A model generated the notes under the pieces. That model was not told the origin of the DNA. It did not search any database and saw only the letters and a list, made by a program, of their open reading frames with translations. A stretch of 64,000 nucleotides of DNA from Pseudooceanicola onchidii (lineage in GTDB: Bacteria; Pseudomonadota; Alphaproteobacteria; Rhodobacterales; Rhodobacteraceae): positions 310,001-374,000 of the forward strand of contig NZ_SPUW01000002.1 of NCBI RefSeq assembly GCF_004959925.1. Reading direction: 5' to 3'. The number at the start of each line of letters is the position of its first letter. Position 1 is the stretch's first letter. Below are positions 17,214 through 25,209 of the stretch, piece after piece. A program made the position numbers and the translations under genes.

Positions 17214-17585
17214 TCAGGGCGTCTGCGGCAGCCCGTCGGTGATGTCGTAATAATCGCCCTTGTCGGCTGTGAAGATGTGCTTTTCCAACCGCAGGCCCGT
17301 CGGGCCGTCCAGCGCGCCAAGCGCAAAGCTCAGCGTGTCCTCATCATGCGCTTTCCAGAACAGGAAGGATCCGCAGGTCGGGCAGAACCCGCGCCGGGCC
17401 GTGGCCGAGGCTTCGAACCAGCTGACCGGCCCGCTGATGGTCACCGCCGTTTCCGGGGCGAAGGCCGACGACCAGGTATGGCCCGACATCTTGCGGCACT
17501 GGCTGCAGTGACAGACCGAGGCACCCCGCACCGGGCCGTCGACCCGAAAGGTGCAGGCGCCGCACAGGCAGGATCCAGTCCTCAC
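17214..17585 (-). CDS. GFA/CENP-V-domain protein
   Basis: 123-residue zinc protein of the glutathione-dependent formaldehyde-activating (GFA) family. The Cys ligands are in GSCLCGACTF, VCHCSQCRKMSG and GFCPTCGSFLF, giving seven conserved Cys. Real formaldehyde-activating activity is unproven for most members. Its start overlaps the stop of the upstream free-Met-sulfoxide reductase gene by four bases. A second GFA gene lies at 45920-46351; the two differ strongly outside the Cys motifs. Confidence 0.85.
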   Translation of the reverse strand: MRTGSCLCGACTFRVDGPVRGASVCHCSQCRKMSGHTWSSAFAPETAVTISGPVSWFEASATARRGFCPTCGSFLFWKAHDEDTLSFALGALDGPTGLRLEKHIFTADKGDYYDITDGLPQTP

Positions 17586-18043
17586 TGGATGTCGCGCGCC
17601 GCGAAGGTCGCGTCGAGGATCGCGGTAAGCTCAGTCGCATCGGTTTCGGTGAAGGCGTCGGGCTGGTCGCTGTCGATGTCCAGCACGGCGATCACGGCGC
17701 CCGAGGCATCGCGCACCGGGATCACCAGTTCGGACCGGGTCGAGGACGCGCAGGCGATATGGCCCGGGAAGGCATCAACATCCGGCACCAACTGCGTTTC
17801 GCCAGTGCGCGCCGCCGCGCCGCAGACCCCACGCGAAAACGGGATGACAAGGCAGCCGTGCCCGCCCTGATAGGGGCCGATCTTCAGCAGCCCGGGTTCG
17901 GTCACGCGGTAGAACCCAGTCCAGTCAAAACGATCGTCGCTGTGGTGCAATTCGCAGGCCAGCGTGGCCATCAGCGCGACGGTGTCGGTCTCGCCCTCGG
18001 TCAGCGAGGCGATGGTGCGGGCAAGGGCGGGATAGTCGGGCAT
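17582..18043 (-). CDS. msrC: Free methionine-(R)-sulfoxide reductase (GAF domain)
   Basis: Single GAF-domain enzyme of 153 residues that reduces free L-Met-(R)-sulfoxide. The three family cysteines are visible in GGHGCLVIP, GVCGAAARTGE and HIACASSTRSELVIPV. The N-terminal ACELHH and WTGFYRV segments also match. The stop overlaps the downstream GFA gene (ATGA) and the start directly abuts the cupin stop, so cupin-msrC-GFA form one tightly packed set. It complements the protein-bound repair enzymes MsrA and MsrB found at 37.1-38.1 kb. Confidence 0.88.
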   Translation of the reverse strand: MPDYPALARTIASLTEGETDTVALMATLACELHHSDDRFDWTGFYRVTEPGLLKIGPYQGGHGCLVIPFSRGVCGAAARTGETQLVPDVDAFPGHIACASSTRSELVIPVRDASGAVIAVLDIDSDQPDAFTETDATELTAILDATFAARDIQ

Positions 18044-18448
18044 TCAGGGCCCCTCCGGATTGTCGGCGAACCATTGCACGATCTGCGGCATCATCGGTTC
18101 GAATCCACCGGGCAGAAAGACGTTCTGAAGCGCGGCCGGGGCGTCGCCGAGGTTGCGAAAATCATGGGTGACCCCGGCGGGGACGCGGATGAAATCACCG
18201 GGCTTCATCGGGCGCCAGTCTTCCCCAACGAGGATCTCGAAGGTGCCTTCGGTGCCGAAGAACAGCTCGTCATTGGCGTCGTGCGAATGGGCACCGACGC
18301 CGGTGAACCCGGGCTGCATCACCCACTCGGACACGGCATAGCGGTCGCCGGTCTCGGCTCCGTCGGCCTTGAAATGCGCGGTCAGGCGGCCGCAGTCATA
18401 GCTGCGTCCGCCGCGTGCGGGCAGGTGAATCGGGGCCGGATCAGACAC
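18044..18448 (-). CDS. Small cupin-domain protein
   Basis: Single-cupin protein of about 134 residues. Motif 1 is GAHSHDANDELFFGTEG (two His and a Glu for metal binding) and motif 2 is PGDFIRVPAGVTHDFRNLG. Function is unknown; such proteins are often dioxygenases, isomerases or binding proteins. The GTG at 18448 overlaps the end of the thiolase gene by eight bases; an alternative GTG at 18475 would add nine residues. The start is uncertain because neither has a well-spaced ribosome-binding site, so reinitiation after the thiolase gene is likely. Confidence 0.75.
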   Translation of the reverse strand: MSDPAPIHLPARGGRSYDCGRLTAHFKADGAETGDRYAVSEWVMQPGFTGVGAHSHDANDELFFGTEGTFEILVGEDWRPMKPGDFIRVPAGVTHDFRNLGDAPAALQNVFLPGGFEPMMPQIVQWFADNPEGP

Positions 18449-19613
18449 GTTCGATGGCGATGGCGGTGCCCTCACCCCCTCCGATGCAGATGGCGGCGAT
18501 CCCGCGTTTCAGCCCACGCTTTTCCAGCGCGTTCAGCAGGGTGACCATGATCCGCGCGCCCGAGGCGCCGATCGGGTGGCCAAGGGCACAGGCGCCGCCG
18601 TTGACGTTCACCACGTCGCGCGACAGCCCCATCTCGTGCATGAAGGCCATGGGCACGACCGCGAAGGCCTCGTTCACCTCCCACAGGTCGACGTCGTCCT
18701 TGGTCCAGCCAATCCGGTCCAGCAGCTTCTGCGCCGCAGGGACGGGGGCGGTTGGGAACAGGGCCGGGGCCTGGGCGTGGCTGGCGTGGCCCAGGATGCG
18801 GGCGCGGATCGGCAGGCCCTGTGCTTCGGCCGCGTCGCGAGTGGCCAGGATCAGCGCCGCCGCCCCGTCCGAGATGGACGAGGAATTGGCAGGCGTCACC
18901 GTGCCGTCCTTGCGGAAGGCGGGTTTCAGATGCGGGATCTTCTCGGGGCGCGCGGTGCCGGGCTGTTCATCTTCGCCCACCACGACCTCTCCCTTGCGGG
19001 TCTTCACGGTCACGGCGGCGATTTCACCGTCGAAGGCACCGGATTTCTGCGCGTCCAGCGCGTTCTGCAGCGACCGCAGGGCATAGTCGTCCTGCGCTTC
19101 GCGGGTGAACTGGAAGGCCTCGGCGCAGTCTTCGGCGAAGGTGCCCATCAGGCGGCCCTTGTCATATGCGTCCTCAAGCCCGTCGAGGAACATGTGATCT
19201 TTGACCTCGGCATGGCCCAGCCGCGCGCCGCCGCGCATCTTGGGCAGCAGGTAGGGGGCGTTCGACATCGATTCCATGCCGCCCGCGACCATCACCTCGG
19301 CCTGACCAAGCGCCAGCCGATCCCAGGCCATCATCGCGGCTTTCATGCCGGACCCGCACATCTTGTTCAGCGTGGTGGCGGGGACCTCTTCACCCAGACC
19401 GGCGGCAAAGCCGGCCTGCCGTGCCGGGGCCTGCCCCTGGCCTGCAGGCAGGACGCAGCCCATCAGGACCTCGTCCACCTTCGGGTTGCCTGCCCCGTCC
19501 AGGGCCGCGCGGATGGCGGTGCCGCCAAGCGTTGCGGCCTCGACCCCGTCGAAGGCGCCCTGAAAGCCGCCCATGGCTGTGCGGGCGGCGCCCGCGATCA
19601 CGACATCCTGCAT
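18441..19613 (-). CDS. Acetyl-CoA C-acyltransferase (thiolase)
   Basis: 390-residue thiolase that condenses two acetyl-CoA or cleaves 3-ketoacyl-CoA. The nucleophile Cys is in LNKMCGSGMKA (about Cys87), the His in ACALGHPIGASG and the second Cys in AAICIGGGEG. The ATG at 19613 follows GGGAGG eight bases upstream; the longer open frame upstream is antisense to the STAS gene. It looks like a biosynthetic-type (AtoB/PhaA-like) enzyme, but no phaB or acetoacetate gene is adjacent, so the pathway is not settled. It is the first gene of a probable thiolase-cupin-msrC-GFA unit. Confidence 0.9.
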   Translation of the reverse strand: MQDVVIAGAARTAMGGFQGAFDGVEAATLGGTAIRAALDGAGNPKVDEVLMGCVLPAGQGQAPARQAGFAAGLGEEVPATTLNKMCGSGMKAAMMAWDRLALGQAEVMVAGGMESMSNAPYLLPKMRGGARLGHAEVKDHMFLDGLEDAYDKGRLMGTFAEDCAEAFQFTREAQDDYALRSLQNALDAQKSGAFDGEIAAVTVKTRKGEVVVGEDEQPGTARPEKIPHLKPAFRKDGTVTPANSSSISDGAAALILATRDAAEAQGLPIRARILGHASHAQAPALFPTAPVPAAQKLLDRIGWTKDDVDLWEVNEAFAVVPMAFMHEMGLSRDVVNVNGGACALGHPIGASGARIMVTLLNALEKRGLKRGIAAICIGGGEGTAIAIERV

Positions 19614-19697
19614 GATGATCCTCCCTTGTCGGGGACTGAATACCGGATGGTAAGGATTGGCGTCTAGGGTCCGCCTGAGGAGTGTGGAGTGGACGCT

Positions 19698-20036
19698 ATG
19701 AAACTGAATGCCGAAATGACGCAGGATGTCCTGCTGATCCATGTGGATGAACCACGTATCGACGCCGCCGTGGCGATCCGGTTCAAGGACCGGATGCGCG
19801 ACCTGACAGATGGCGCGACGGGTCGGGTGGTGTTGAACCTCGCGGGGGTCGAATTCATCGATTCCAGCGGGCTTGGCGCGATCGTCACGGCGATGAAGCA
19901 ACTGCCCGATGGGGCGGTTCTGGAACTGGCCGACCTGATGCCCAATGTGGACCGGGTGTTCCGGCTGACCCGGATGGATTCGGTCTTCACCATTCACGAC
20001 ACGGCGGCGGAGGCCAAACGCGACCATGCCTGTTGA
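19698..20036 (+). CDS. STAS-domain anti-sigma factor antagonist
   Basis: 112-residue SpoIIAA/RsbV-like protein. The conserved phosphorylatable Ser is in VEFIDSSGLGAIV (DSSG motif). In the partner-switching mechanism the unphosphorylated antagonist binds an anti-sigma kinase and frees a sigma factor or other target. The ATG at 19698 is chosen because GGAG lies eight bases upstream; a GTG at 19689 would add three codons. It overlaps the following ATPase gene by 11 bases, so the two are co-translated partners. Confidence 0.88.
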   Translation: MKLNAEMTQDVLLIHVDEPRIDAAVAIRFKDRMRDLTDGATGRVVLNLAGVEFIDSSGLGAIVTAMKQLPDGAVLELADLMPNVDRVFRLTRMDSVFTIHDTAAEAKRDHAC

Positions 20037-20529
20037 CCCCATGACCCGCGACGGCGGGACGGTGTCCAGTCAACCGATGGTGCGGGGGCTTGCCCCGGCA
20101 CTGATCCTGCGGGCCGACCTGATGGCCGTGCGCGATGCCCTGGGAACCGTCGTGGGCGATCTGGGCGAACAGGGCCTTACGGTCGAGGAACTTGGATCGG
20201 TCGAACTGGTCCTGGCCGAGGTGCTGAACAATATCGTCGAACATGCCTACCTGGGCGATGCGTCGGGTGAAATCCAGCTGTGGTGGACCCTGGGGCGCAG
20301 CGGTTTGCACGTGCGCATCGCCGATGCGGGGCGCGCCATGCCTGATGGCAAGATTCCCCTGACGCTGGAACGCAGGGCCTCAGACCATGCCGCCATGGTG
20401 CCCGAGGGCGGATTCGGCTGGTTCCTGATCGTGGGGCTGGCGCACAACATCGTCTACCGGCGCGAACGCGGGATGAACGTGCTGACCTTCCGCATGGTGG
20501 TCGGCGGCGGGGATTCGCCGGGCGATTGA
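20026..20529 (+). CDS. Anti-sigma regulatory ATPase (RsbW/SpoIIAB-like serine kinase)
   Basis: 167-residue GHKL/HATPase_c protein. The N box is VLAEVLNNIVEHAYL, the G1 box IADAGRAMP and the G2 box EGGFGWFLIVGL. As an RsbW-like kinase it would phosphorylate the upstream STAS partner at its DSSG serine and sequester a target protein. No sigma-factor gene is next to the pair, so the output is unknown; in other alphaproteobacteria similar pairs control sigma factors, biofilm or gene transfer agent release. The start at 20026 lies within the STAS gene end. Confidence 0.85.
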   Translation: MPVDPMTRDGGTVSSQPMVRGLAPALILRADLMAVRDALGTVVGDLGEQGLTVEELGSVELVLAEVLNNIVEHAYLGDASGEIQLWWTLGRSGLHVRIADAGRAMPDGKIPLTLERRASDHAAMVPEGGFGWFLIVGLAHNIVYRRERGMNVLTFRMVVGGGDSPGD

Positions 20530-20850
20530 CCTGATTGCCTGAATTGATCTCCATTCCGGGTCAATCGTCCGAAAATCGCAGGATTGTCGCGATCAGGCCG
20601 GGGAATCGCATCCGCGTCAGGTTGCGTGAAAGGAATGTGGCGCGGGTAAGGTCAAAGATCCTCGAGAATTCTCAAAATGGCCCGAAACGCTCCGCATGAG
20701 CGCCCGAGTTGACCGCGATACAGTAAGGGTAGCTGCATGGCTTCCCTCGGCGTCGCGTCAATTCAGCCCCCACCCAGTACGCGGCGCCGAGGTCTACTTC
20801 CCCCCCAAATCGGAAACGCCTATGGTCCCCACAACTTCGAGGGAGGCACC
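20530..20850. other. Intergenic region without a recognisable gene
   Basis: 321 bp between the anti-sigma ATPase and the gamma-glutamyltransferase. I see no credible coding frame, tRNA or hairpin-plus-T terminator. It contains the 10-bp palindrome GAGAATTCTC near 20660, and just before the next gene a good ribosome-binding site (GGGAGG). It presumably holds the ggt promoter and leader. Confidence 0.5.
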
Positions 20851-22428
20851 ATGCGCGATCTTCAACTTCCGGGCCGTTCGCCCGTCTGGGCAGAACACGG
20901 CGTCTGCGCCACATCGTCCCCCATTGCAGCCGAGGCTGCGGTCCAGATGCTCAAGGACGGTGGCAATGCGCTGGACGCGGCCATCGCAGGCGCGGTCCTG
21001 TTGGGTGTGACCGAACCGCATATGTGCGGGCTGGGCGGCGATTGCTTTGCGCTGATCTCGCCTGCCGGAACCGACGACATCCATGCCTTCAACGGATCTG
21101 GCCGCGCCGTGGCCAAGGCCGACCCGCAGGTGCTGCGCGATCAGGGCCACGCCACCGTGCCGCTGACCGACCCTCTGGCCGTTACGGTGCCGGGCGCGGT
21201 CGACGGGTTCTTCCGGATGAACGCCCTTTGGGGTCGCAAGGGCATGGACGAGGTGCTGGCCCCCGCGATCCGCTATTTCGATCAGGGTGTGGCAATGGCG
21301 TCCCGCGTGACGGCGGATTACGCGCAGCTTGCCGACAAGATGACCGACACCGCGCGCAGGCATTTCCTGCCCTGGGGGCGGGCGCCGAAACCCGGTGACC
21401 GGCTGGCAATGCCGGGCCAGGCCGAGGTGCTGCGGCGACTGGCCAAGGACGGCGCCAAGGCCTTTTACGAGGGCGAGGTGGCCGAGGACATCATCGACGC
21501 GCTCAAGAAACTGGGCGGCCCGCACGAGCTGGACGACCTGGCCCAGCACGCCGGCATGCAGACCGACCCGATCCATGGCGACTACCACGGGACTGAGCTG
21601 TGGGAGCACCCGCCGAACGGGCAGGGCGCCACCGCGATCCTGCTGGCCAACATGCTGGCGCAGTTCGATATCGCCGCGATGGATCCGCGTGGGGCCGAAC
21701 GCGCGCATATCGAGGCCGAGGCGACGCGCCTGGCCTATGACGCGCGCAACCGCTTTGTCGCCGATCCCGACCACATGACGCAGCTCGACTACATGCTCGA
21801 TCTGGACACGGCACGGAAACTGGCCGCGCTGATCGACCGGAAAAAGGCCACCGCGACCCTGATCCAGGGCGCCGAGGCGGTGCACAAGGACACGGTCTAT
21901 ATCACCGTGGTCGATCGCGACCGCATGTCCGTATCGCTGATCTATTCGGTCTTTCATGGCTTTGGCTCGGGCATCTGTTCCGACAAGTTCGGCATCATGC
22001 TGCAGAACCGGGGCGCCGGTTTCAGTCTGACCCCCGGCCACGAGAACGAGATGGCGCCGGGCAAGCGTCCAATGCACACGATCATTCCGGGCATGCTCAA
22101 GCAGGGTGGCAAGGTCATCATGCCCTTCGGCGTCATGGGCGGGGCCTACCAGGCGACCGGCCACGCGCGGTTCCTGTCCAACATCGTCGATTTCGGCATG
22201 GACCCGCAGGAGGCGATGGACTGCCCGCGCCTGTTTGCCGAAGGTGACACCCTGACCGTCGAACGCGGCTATGCGCCCGAGGTGCGGCAGGCCCTGGCCG
22301 ACATGGGCCACAAGGTCGAAGACCCGGGCACGCCGATCGGCGGCAGCCAGGCGATCCGGATCCACGACAACGGCTTTCTCGAGGCCGGGTCGGACCATCG
22401 CAAGGATGGCTGTGCCATCGGGTACTAA
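20851..22428 (+). CDS. ggt: Gamma-glutamyltransferase family protein
   Basis: N-terminal-nucleophile hydrolase of 525 residues that cleaves gamma-glutamyl bonds of glutathione-like substrates after self-processing. The catalytic Thr is Thr348 in VHKDTVYITVVDRD, the expected processing site. The large-subunit part begins with ATSSPIAAEAAVQMLKDGG and contains EPHMCGLGGDCFALI; the small subunit has GSGICSDKFGIML and GGSQAIRI. No signal peptide is apparent from the ATG at 20851 (GGGAGG upstream), unlike periplasmic GGT, so a cytoplasmic or acylase-like role (oxamate amidohydrolase/cephalosporin-acylase-type relatives) remains possible. Confidence 0.85.
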   Translation: MRDLQLPGRSPVWAEHGVCATSSPIAAEAAVQMLKDGGNALDAAIAGAVLLGVTEPHMCGLGGDCFALISPAGTDDIHAFNGSGRAVAKADPQVLRDQGHATVPLTDPLAVTVPGAVDGFFRMNALWGRKGMDEVLAPAIRYFDQGVAMASRVTADYAQLADKMTDTARRHFLPWGRAPKPGDRLAMPGQAEVLRRLAKDGAKAFYEGEVAEDIIDALKKLGGPHELDDLAQHAGMQTDPIHGDYHGTELWEHPPNGQGATAILLANMLAQFDIAAMDPRGAERAHIEAEATRLAYDARNRFVADPDHMTQLDYMLDLDTARKLAALIDRKKATATLIQGAEAVHKDTVYITVVDRDRMSVSLIYSVFHGFGSGICSDKFGIMLQNRGAGFSLTPGHENEMAPGKRPMHTIIPGMLKQGGKVIMPFGVMGGAYQATGHARFLSNIVDFGMDPQEAMDCPRLFAEGDTLTVERGYAPEVRQALADMGHKVEDPGTPIGGSQAIRIHDNGFLEAGSDHRKDGCAIGY

Positions 22429-22434
22429 TGAAAC

Positions 22435-22457
22435 GGGGCCCTGCGGGGCCCCTTTTT
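22435..22457 (+). terminator. Rho-independent terminator of ggt
   Basis: Stem GGGGCCC / GGGCCCC with a four-base loop followed by T5, seven bases after the ggt stop. It also separates ggt from the convergent hspQ gene. Confidence 0.9.
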
Positions 22458-22460
22458 CTA

Positions 22461-22790
22461 TCAGTTCAGCTGGAAGTGCAGCGGATAGGCCCCGTCCTGG
22501 AACGGGCCGAACAGATCGGGGATGTCGGGATGGTCGACCGGTTCGCCGGAATAATCGGCCACCAGGTTCTGTTCCGACACGTAGGCGACGTAGTAGCTTT
22601 GGTCGTTTTCGGCCAGCAGGTGATAGAAGGGCTGTTCGCGCGACGGGCGCGCATCTTCGGGAATGGCGTCGTACCACTCCTCAGTGTTGTTGAATTCCGG
22701 GTCCACATCGAAGACTACACCCCGGAAGGGATGTTTCTTGTGGCGGACCACTTGGCCCAAATGATATTTGGCGCGAGTCTTCAGCATCAT
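22461..22790 (-). CDS. hspQ: Heat shock protein HspQ
   Basis: 109-residue protein of the HspQ/YccV family, a hemimethylated-DNA-binding-like fold that in E. coli is a specificity-enhancing factor for the Lon protease. Typical features are GQVVRHKKHPFRGVVFDVDPEF, QPFYHLLAEND and VAYVSEQNLV. The first of two adjacent ATG codons (22790) has AAGGGG eight bases upstream. It is a single gene, convergent with ggt and divergent from the AEC transporter. Confidence 0.93.
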   Translation of the reverse strand: MMLKTRAKYHLGQVVRHKKHPFRGVVFDVDPEFNNTEEWYDAIPEDARPSREQPFYHLLAENDQSYYVAYVSEQNLVADYSGEPVDHPDIPDLFGPFQDGAYPLHFQLN

Positions 22791-22872
22791 AAATTCAGCC
22801 CCTTGAGTGTGTTAATACCAACAGGACCGGGTAAGAGTCCAACAAAGTAACCGGAAATTAAGGAAACACTCT

Positions 22873-23754
22873 GTGGAACTCGCCTTTACAGTGCTTGAAA
22901 TTGTCGCGCCAGTCTTCCTTTTGGCGGCGATCGGGTTTGTCTGGGTCAAGGCCGGCTTCGAATACAGGGTGGAGTTCGTCACGCGCCTTGCGATGACGCT
23001 GTCGGTGCCCTGCCTGATCTTCGTCGCGCTGATGCAGGCCAAGATCGATCCCAAGGCGCTGACCGCGCTGTCGCTGGCCTCGGTCGTGGCCTACGGCGCG
23101 CTGACTGTGATCGTGGCGCTGGTGCTTTGGGCGACGGGACGCAGCCAGCGGACCTACCAGGCGCCGCTGGTCTTTGGCAACACGGGCAACCTTGGCCTGC
23201 CGCTGGCGCTGTTCGCCTTTGGCGAGACGGGGCTGAGCTATGCGGTCGTGGTCTTTGCGGTCATGGCGATCTGGTCCTTCACCTACGGCATCTGGATCGT
23301 GTCGGGCGGCGGATCCGCTCTCAAGGCGCTGAAGGAACCGCTGGTCTGGGGCACGGTGTTGGGCGGGCTGTTCCTGTGGCAGGGTTGGCAGACGCCGGTG
23401 TTCCTGACCAACACGCTGGACCTGATCGGTCAGATGGCGATTCCGCTGATGCTGATCACCCTGGGCGTCGCGGTGGCCCGTCTGACCCCGGGCAGCATGG
23501 CGATCGCGGTGGTCATGTCGGTGGCCAAGATGGTGATCTGCGTGGCGGTGGCCTGGGGCGTCGGCCTGTATTTCCAGCTGGATGACGTGGCCTTCGCGGT
23601 GCTGGTCCTGCAGATCGCGACGCCGATCGCCGTGACCTCGTACCTGCTGGCAGAAAAGTACGGCGCGGACAGCCAGGCGGTGGCGGGGCTGGTCGTGGCC
23701 TCGACCCTGTTGTCGGTGGCCTACCTGCCGCTGTTGCTGGCGGTTCTGCTCTGA
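22873..23754 (+). CDS. AEC-family transporter
   Basis: 293-residue membrane protein of the auxin-efflux-carrier family with about ten hydrophobic segments in two halves. Conserved points are VTRLAMTLSVPCLIFVALM in the first half, PLVFGNTGNLGLPLALFAFG (crossover region) and the C-terminal IATPIAVTSYLLAEKYG. Bacterial members carry malonate, malate or other anions; the substrate here is unknown. It starts with GTG at 22873. The next gene, a lipoprotein, follows after 89 bp on the same strand. Confidence 0.88.
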   Translation: MELAFTVLEIVAPVFLLAAIGFVWVKAGFEYRVEFVTRLAMTLSVPCLIFVALMQAKIDPKALTALSLASVVAYGALTVIVALVLWATGRSQRTYQAPLVFGNTGNLGLPLALFAFGETGLSYAVVVFAVMAIWSFTYGIWIVSGGGSALKALKEPLVWGTVLGGLFLWQGWQTPVFLTNTLDLIGQMAIPLMLITLGVAVARLTPGSMAIAVVMSVAKMVICVAVAWGVGLYFQLDDVAFAVLVLQIATPIAVTSYLLAEKYGADSQAVAGLVVASTLLSVAYLPLLLAVLL

Positions 23755-23843
23755 CCTTGCCAAAATGTGATTCACCCTTTTGGGCGAATTTGCTATGGTC
23801 CGGCAAAACGTGCGTCAGACACATCGGAACGAGGCAAGAGCAG

Positions 23844-24425
23844 ATGAAACGAGCGCTGAGCGCCGTCCTGATCCTTATGATCGTGGCATCCTGTGGTGGG
23901 CCGAAAGGCACGCCGCGCAATTTGGACAACGCCTGTCTCCTGTTGCAGGAGAGAAAGCCCTATGCCCGGGCCTTCCAGCGCGTGCATCGCAAATGGGGCG
24001 TGCCGACGCATGTCATCATGGCGATGATCCACCAGGAGAGCAAATTCGACGGCAACGCCCGCACCCCGCATCGCTATGCGCTTGGGGTCATTCCCATGGG
24101 GCGGCAGTCCTCGGCCTATGGCTACAGCCAGGCGCTGGACGGCACCTGGGATGAATACCGCCAGGAAACCGGCAACCGTGGCGCCCGGCGCAACAACATC
24201 AACGACGCGACGGACTTCATGGGCTGGTACATGACCAAGACCCGCGACCGCCTTGGCATCCCGATGAGTGATGCGCGCAACCAGTACCTGGCCTATCACG
24301 ACGGTCACACCGGCTATGCCCGCGGTACCTGGAAATCCAAGGCCTGGCTTGTCGACGTGTCGCAGCGGGTCGAGGCGCGGTCCTACATGTACGCGGGCCA
24401 GCTGGCGACCTGTCGTCACCGTTAA
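23844..24425 (+). CDS. SLT-domain lipoprotein (putative lytic transglycosylase)
   Basis: 193-residue lipoprotein. The signal peptide ends in the lipobox VASC (Cys18), so it should be anchored to a membrane facing the periplasm. The lysozyme-like SLT domain has its catalytic Glu in MAMIHQESKFDGNA, followed by SAYGYSQALDGTW and YLAYHDGHTGY, the E-type (EmtA-like) pattern more than the Slt70 pattern. The longest open frame starts at 23757, but only the ATG at 23844 gives a signal peptide. It would cleave peptidoglycan locally, like the larger enzyme at 6.9 kb. Confidence 0.88.
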   Translation: MKRALSAVLILMIVASCGGPKGTPRNLDNACLLLQERKPYARAFQRVHRKWGVPTHVIMAMIHQESKFDGNARTPHRYALGVIPMGRQSSAYGYSQALDGTWDEYRQETGNRGARRNNINDATDFMGWYMTKTRDRLGIPMSDARNQYLAYHDGHTGYARGTWKSKAWLVDVSQRVEARSYMYAGQLATCRHR

Positions 24426-24433
24426 ACCGTCGC

Positions 24434-24456
24434 CGGGGCAGGGAAGGCCTGCCCCG
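24434..24456. terminator. Hairpin between convergent genes
   Basis: 9-bp perfect stem CGGGGCAGG / CCTGCCCCG with a five-base loop, in the 42-bp gap between the SLT lipoprotein and lolA, which converge here. There is no strong T-tract. Confidence 0.6.
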
Positions 24457-24467
24457 TTGACACCGTC

Positions 24468-25070
24468 CTAGCGGTTGAGATCGCGCTGGATGTTGAAATC
24501 AAACAGGTTCTGCGCAAGCCGCACGCCTGTCTTCATGTCCCCCAGAACAACCGTCGTCGCCGTGCCGCTGTCGTCATGCACGACCCACTGGCGCAGCTGC
24601 GTCGGGTTGCCGGTGAAGACCAGCTCGATATAGCCGTACTCGGGGTTCTTCGGGTCCTGCGCCGTCACGATGGTCGACGGGCCGTCTTCGCGGTGGCCGG
24701 TCACCATGTTGGCGCGGCCCAGGTTCACGGTCTTGTCGAGGATGATGCTGAGCGGGGTCCGGTTCAGCGGGTATTGCTCGGGCTGGGGGTCGCCCTTGGC
24801 GTCGAATATCCCGACCGCGCCGTGGTCGGCGATCACGTAGGATTCGTTCGGCGGATCGTATTCGAACCGCATCTGCCCGGGCCGCGCGATATACAGCGTG
24901 CCGGTCGCCACGGTGCCATCATCGGCAATCTGGGTGAACTTGGCCTGCGCCGTCTTGATGCCGTTCAGATAGGCCGACAGATCGTTCAGCGACAGTTTCT
25001 CGGCCCAGGCGGCAGGCGCGGCGAGGGCAAGGGTCAGGGCCGAAGCGGCCAGGATGCGAAGCGGTTTCAT
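24468..25070 (-). CDS. lolA: Outer-membrane lipoprotein carrier protein LolA
   Basis: Periplasmic chaperone that carries lipoproteins from the LolCDE complex to the outer membrane. It has 200 residues with a signal peptide ending AAPAAWA. Family features are the N-terminal LNGIKTAQAKFTQIADDG, GTLYIARPGQMRFEYDPP and PLSIILD. It follows ftsK by 139 bp on the same strand. The pairing lolA-ftsK is common in many proteobacteria, supporting the call. Confidence 0.9.
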   Translation of the reverse strand: MKPLRILAASALTLALAAPAAWAEKLSLNDLSAYLNGIKTAQAKFTQIADDGTVATGTLYIARPGQMRFEYDPPNESYVIADHGAVGIFDAKGDPQPEQYPLNRTPLSIILDKTVNLGRANMVTGHREDGPSTIVTAQDPKNPEYGYIELVFTGNPTQLRQWVVHDDSGTATTVVLGDMKTGVRLAQNLFDFNIQRDLNR

Positions 25071-25162
25071 GCGATGAAATTAGGCCTTGGTCGTGTCACG
25101 TACCAGAGGCCAACTCTCACATTGCGGTCAGTGTTCCGTAACAGTGGGGCAGGGGGGGGGCG

Positions 25163-25182
25163 GCCCGGCGGTGTCGCCGGGC
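25163..25182 (-). terminator. Hairpin between ftsK and lolA
   Basis: 8-bp stem GCCCGGCG / CGCCGGGC with a GTGT loop, 28 bases after the ftsK stop, without a T-tract. It is followed on the minus strand by a run of nine C (nine G at 25152-25160). It may be an attenuator or mRNA stabiliser. Confidence 0.5.
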
Positions 25183-25209
25183 GTCCTCTATGGTCTGCTC
25201 AGAAGCAGC

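Noticed and set aside
19614-20042. Upstream extension of the thiolase frame to 20042
   Set aside because: Antisense to the STAS gene; the ATG at 19613 has a GGGAGG site and matches thiolase N-termini.
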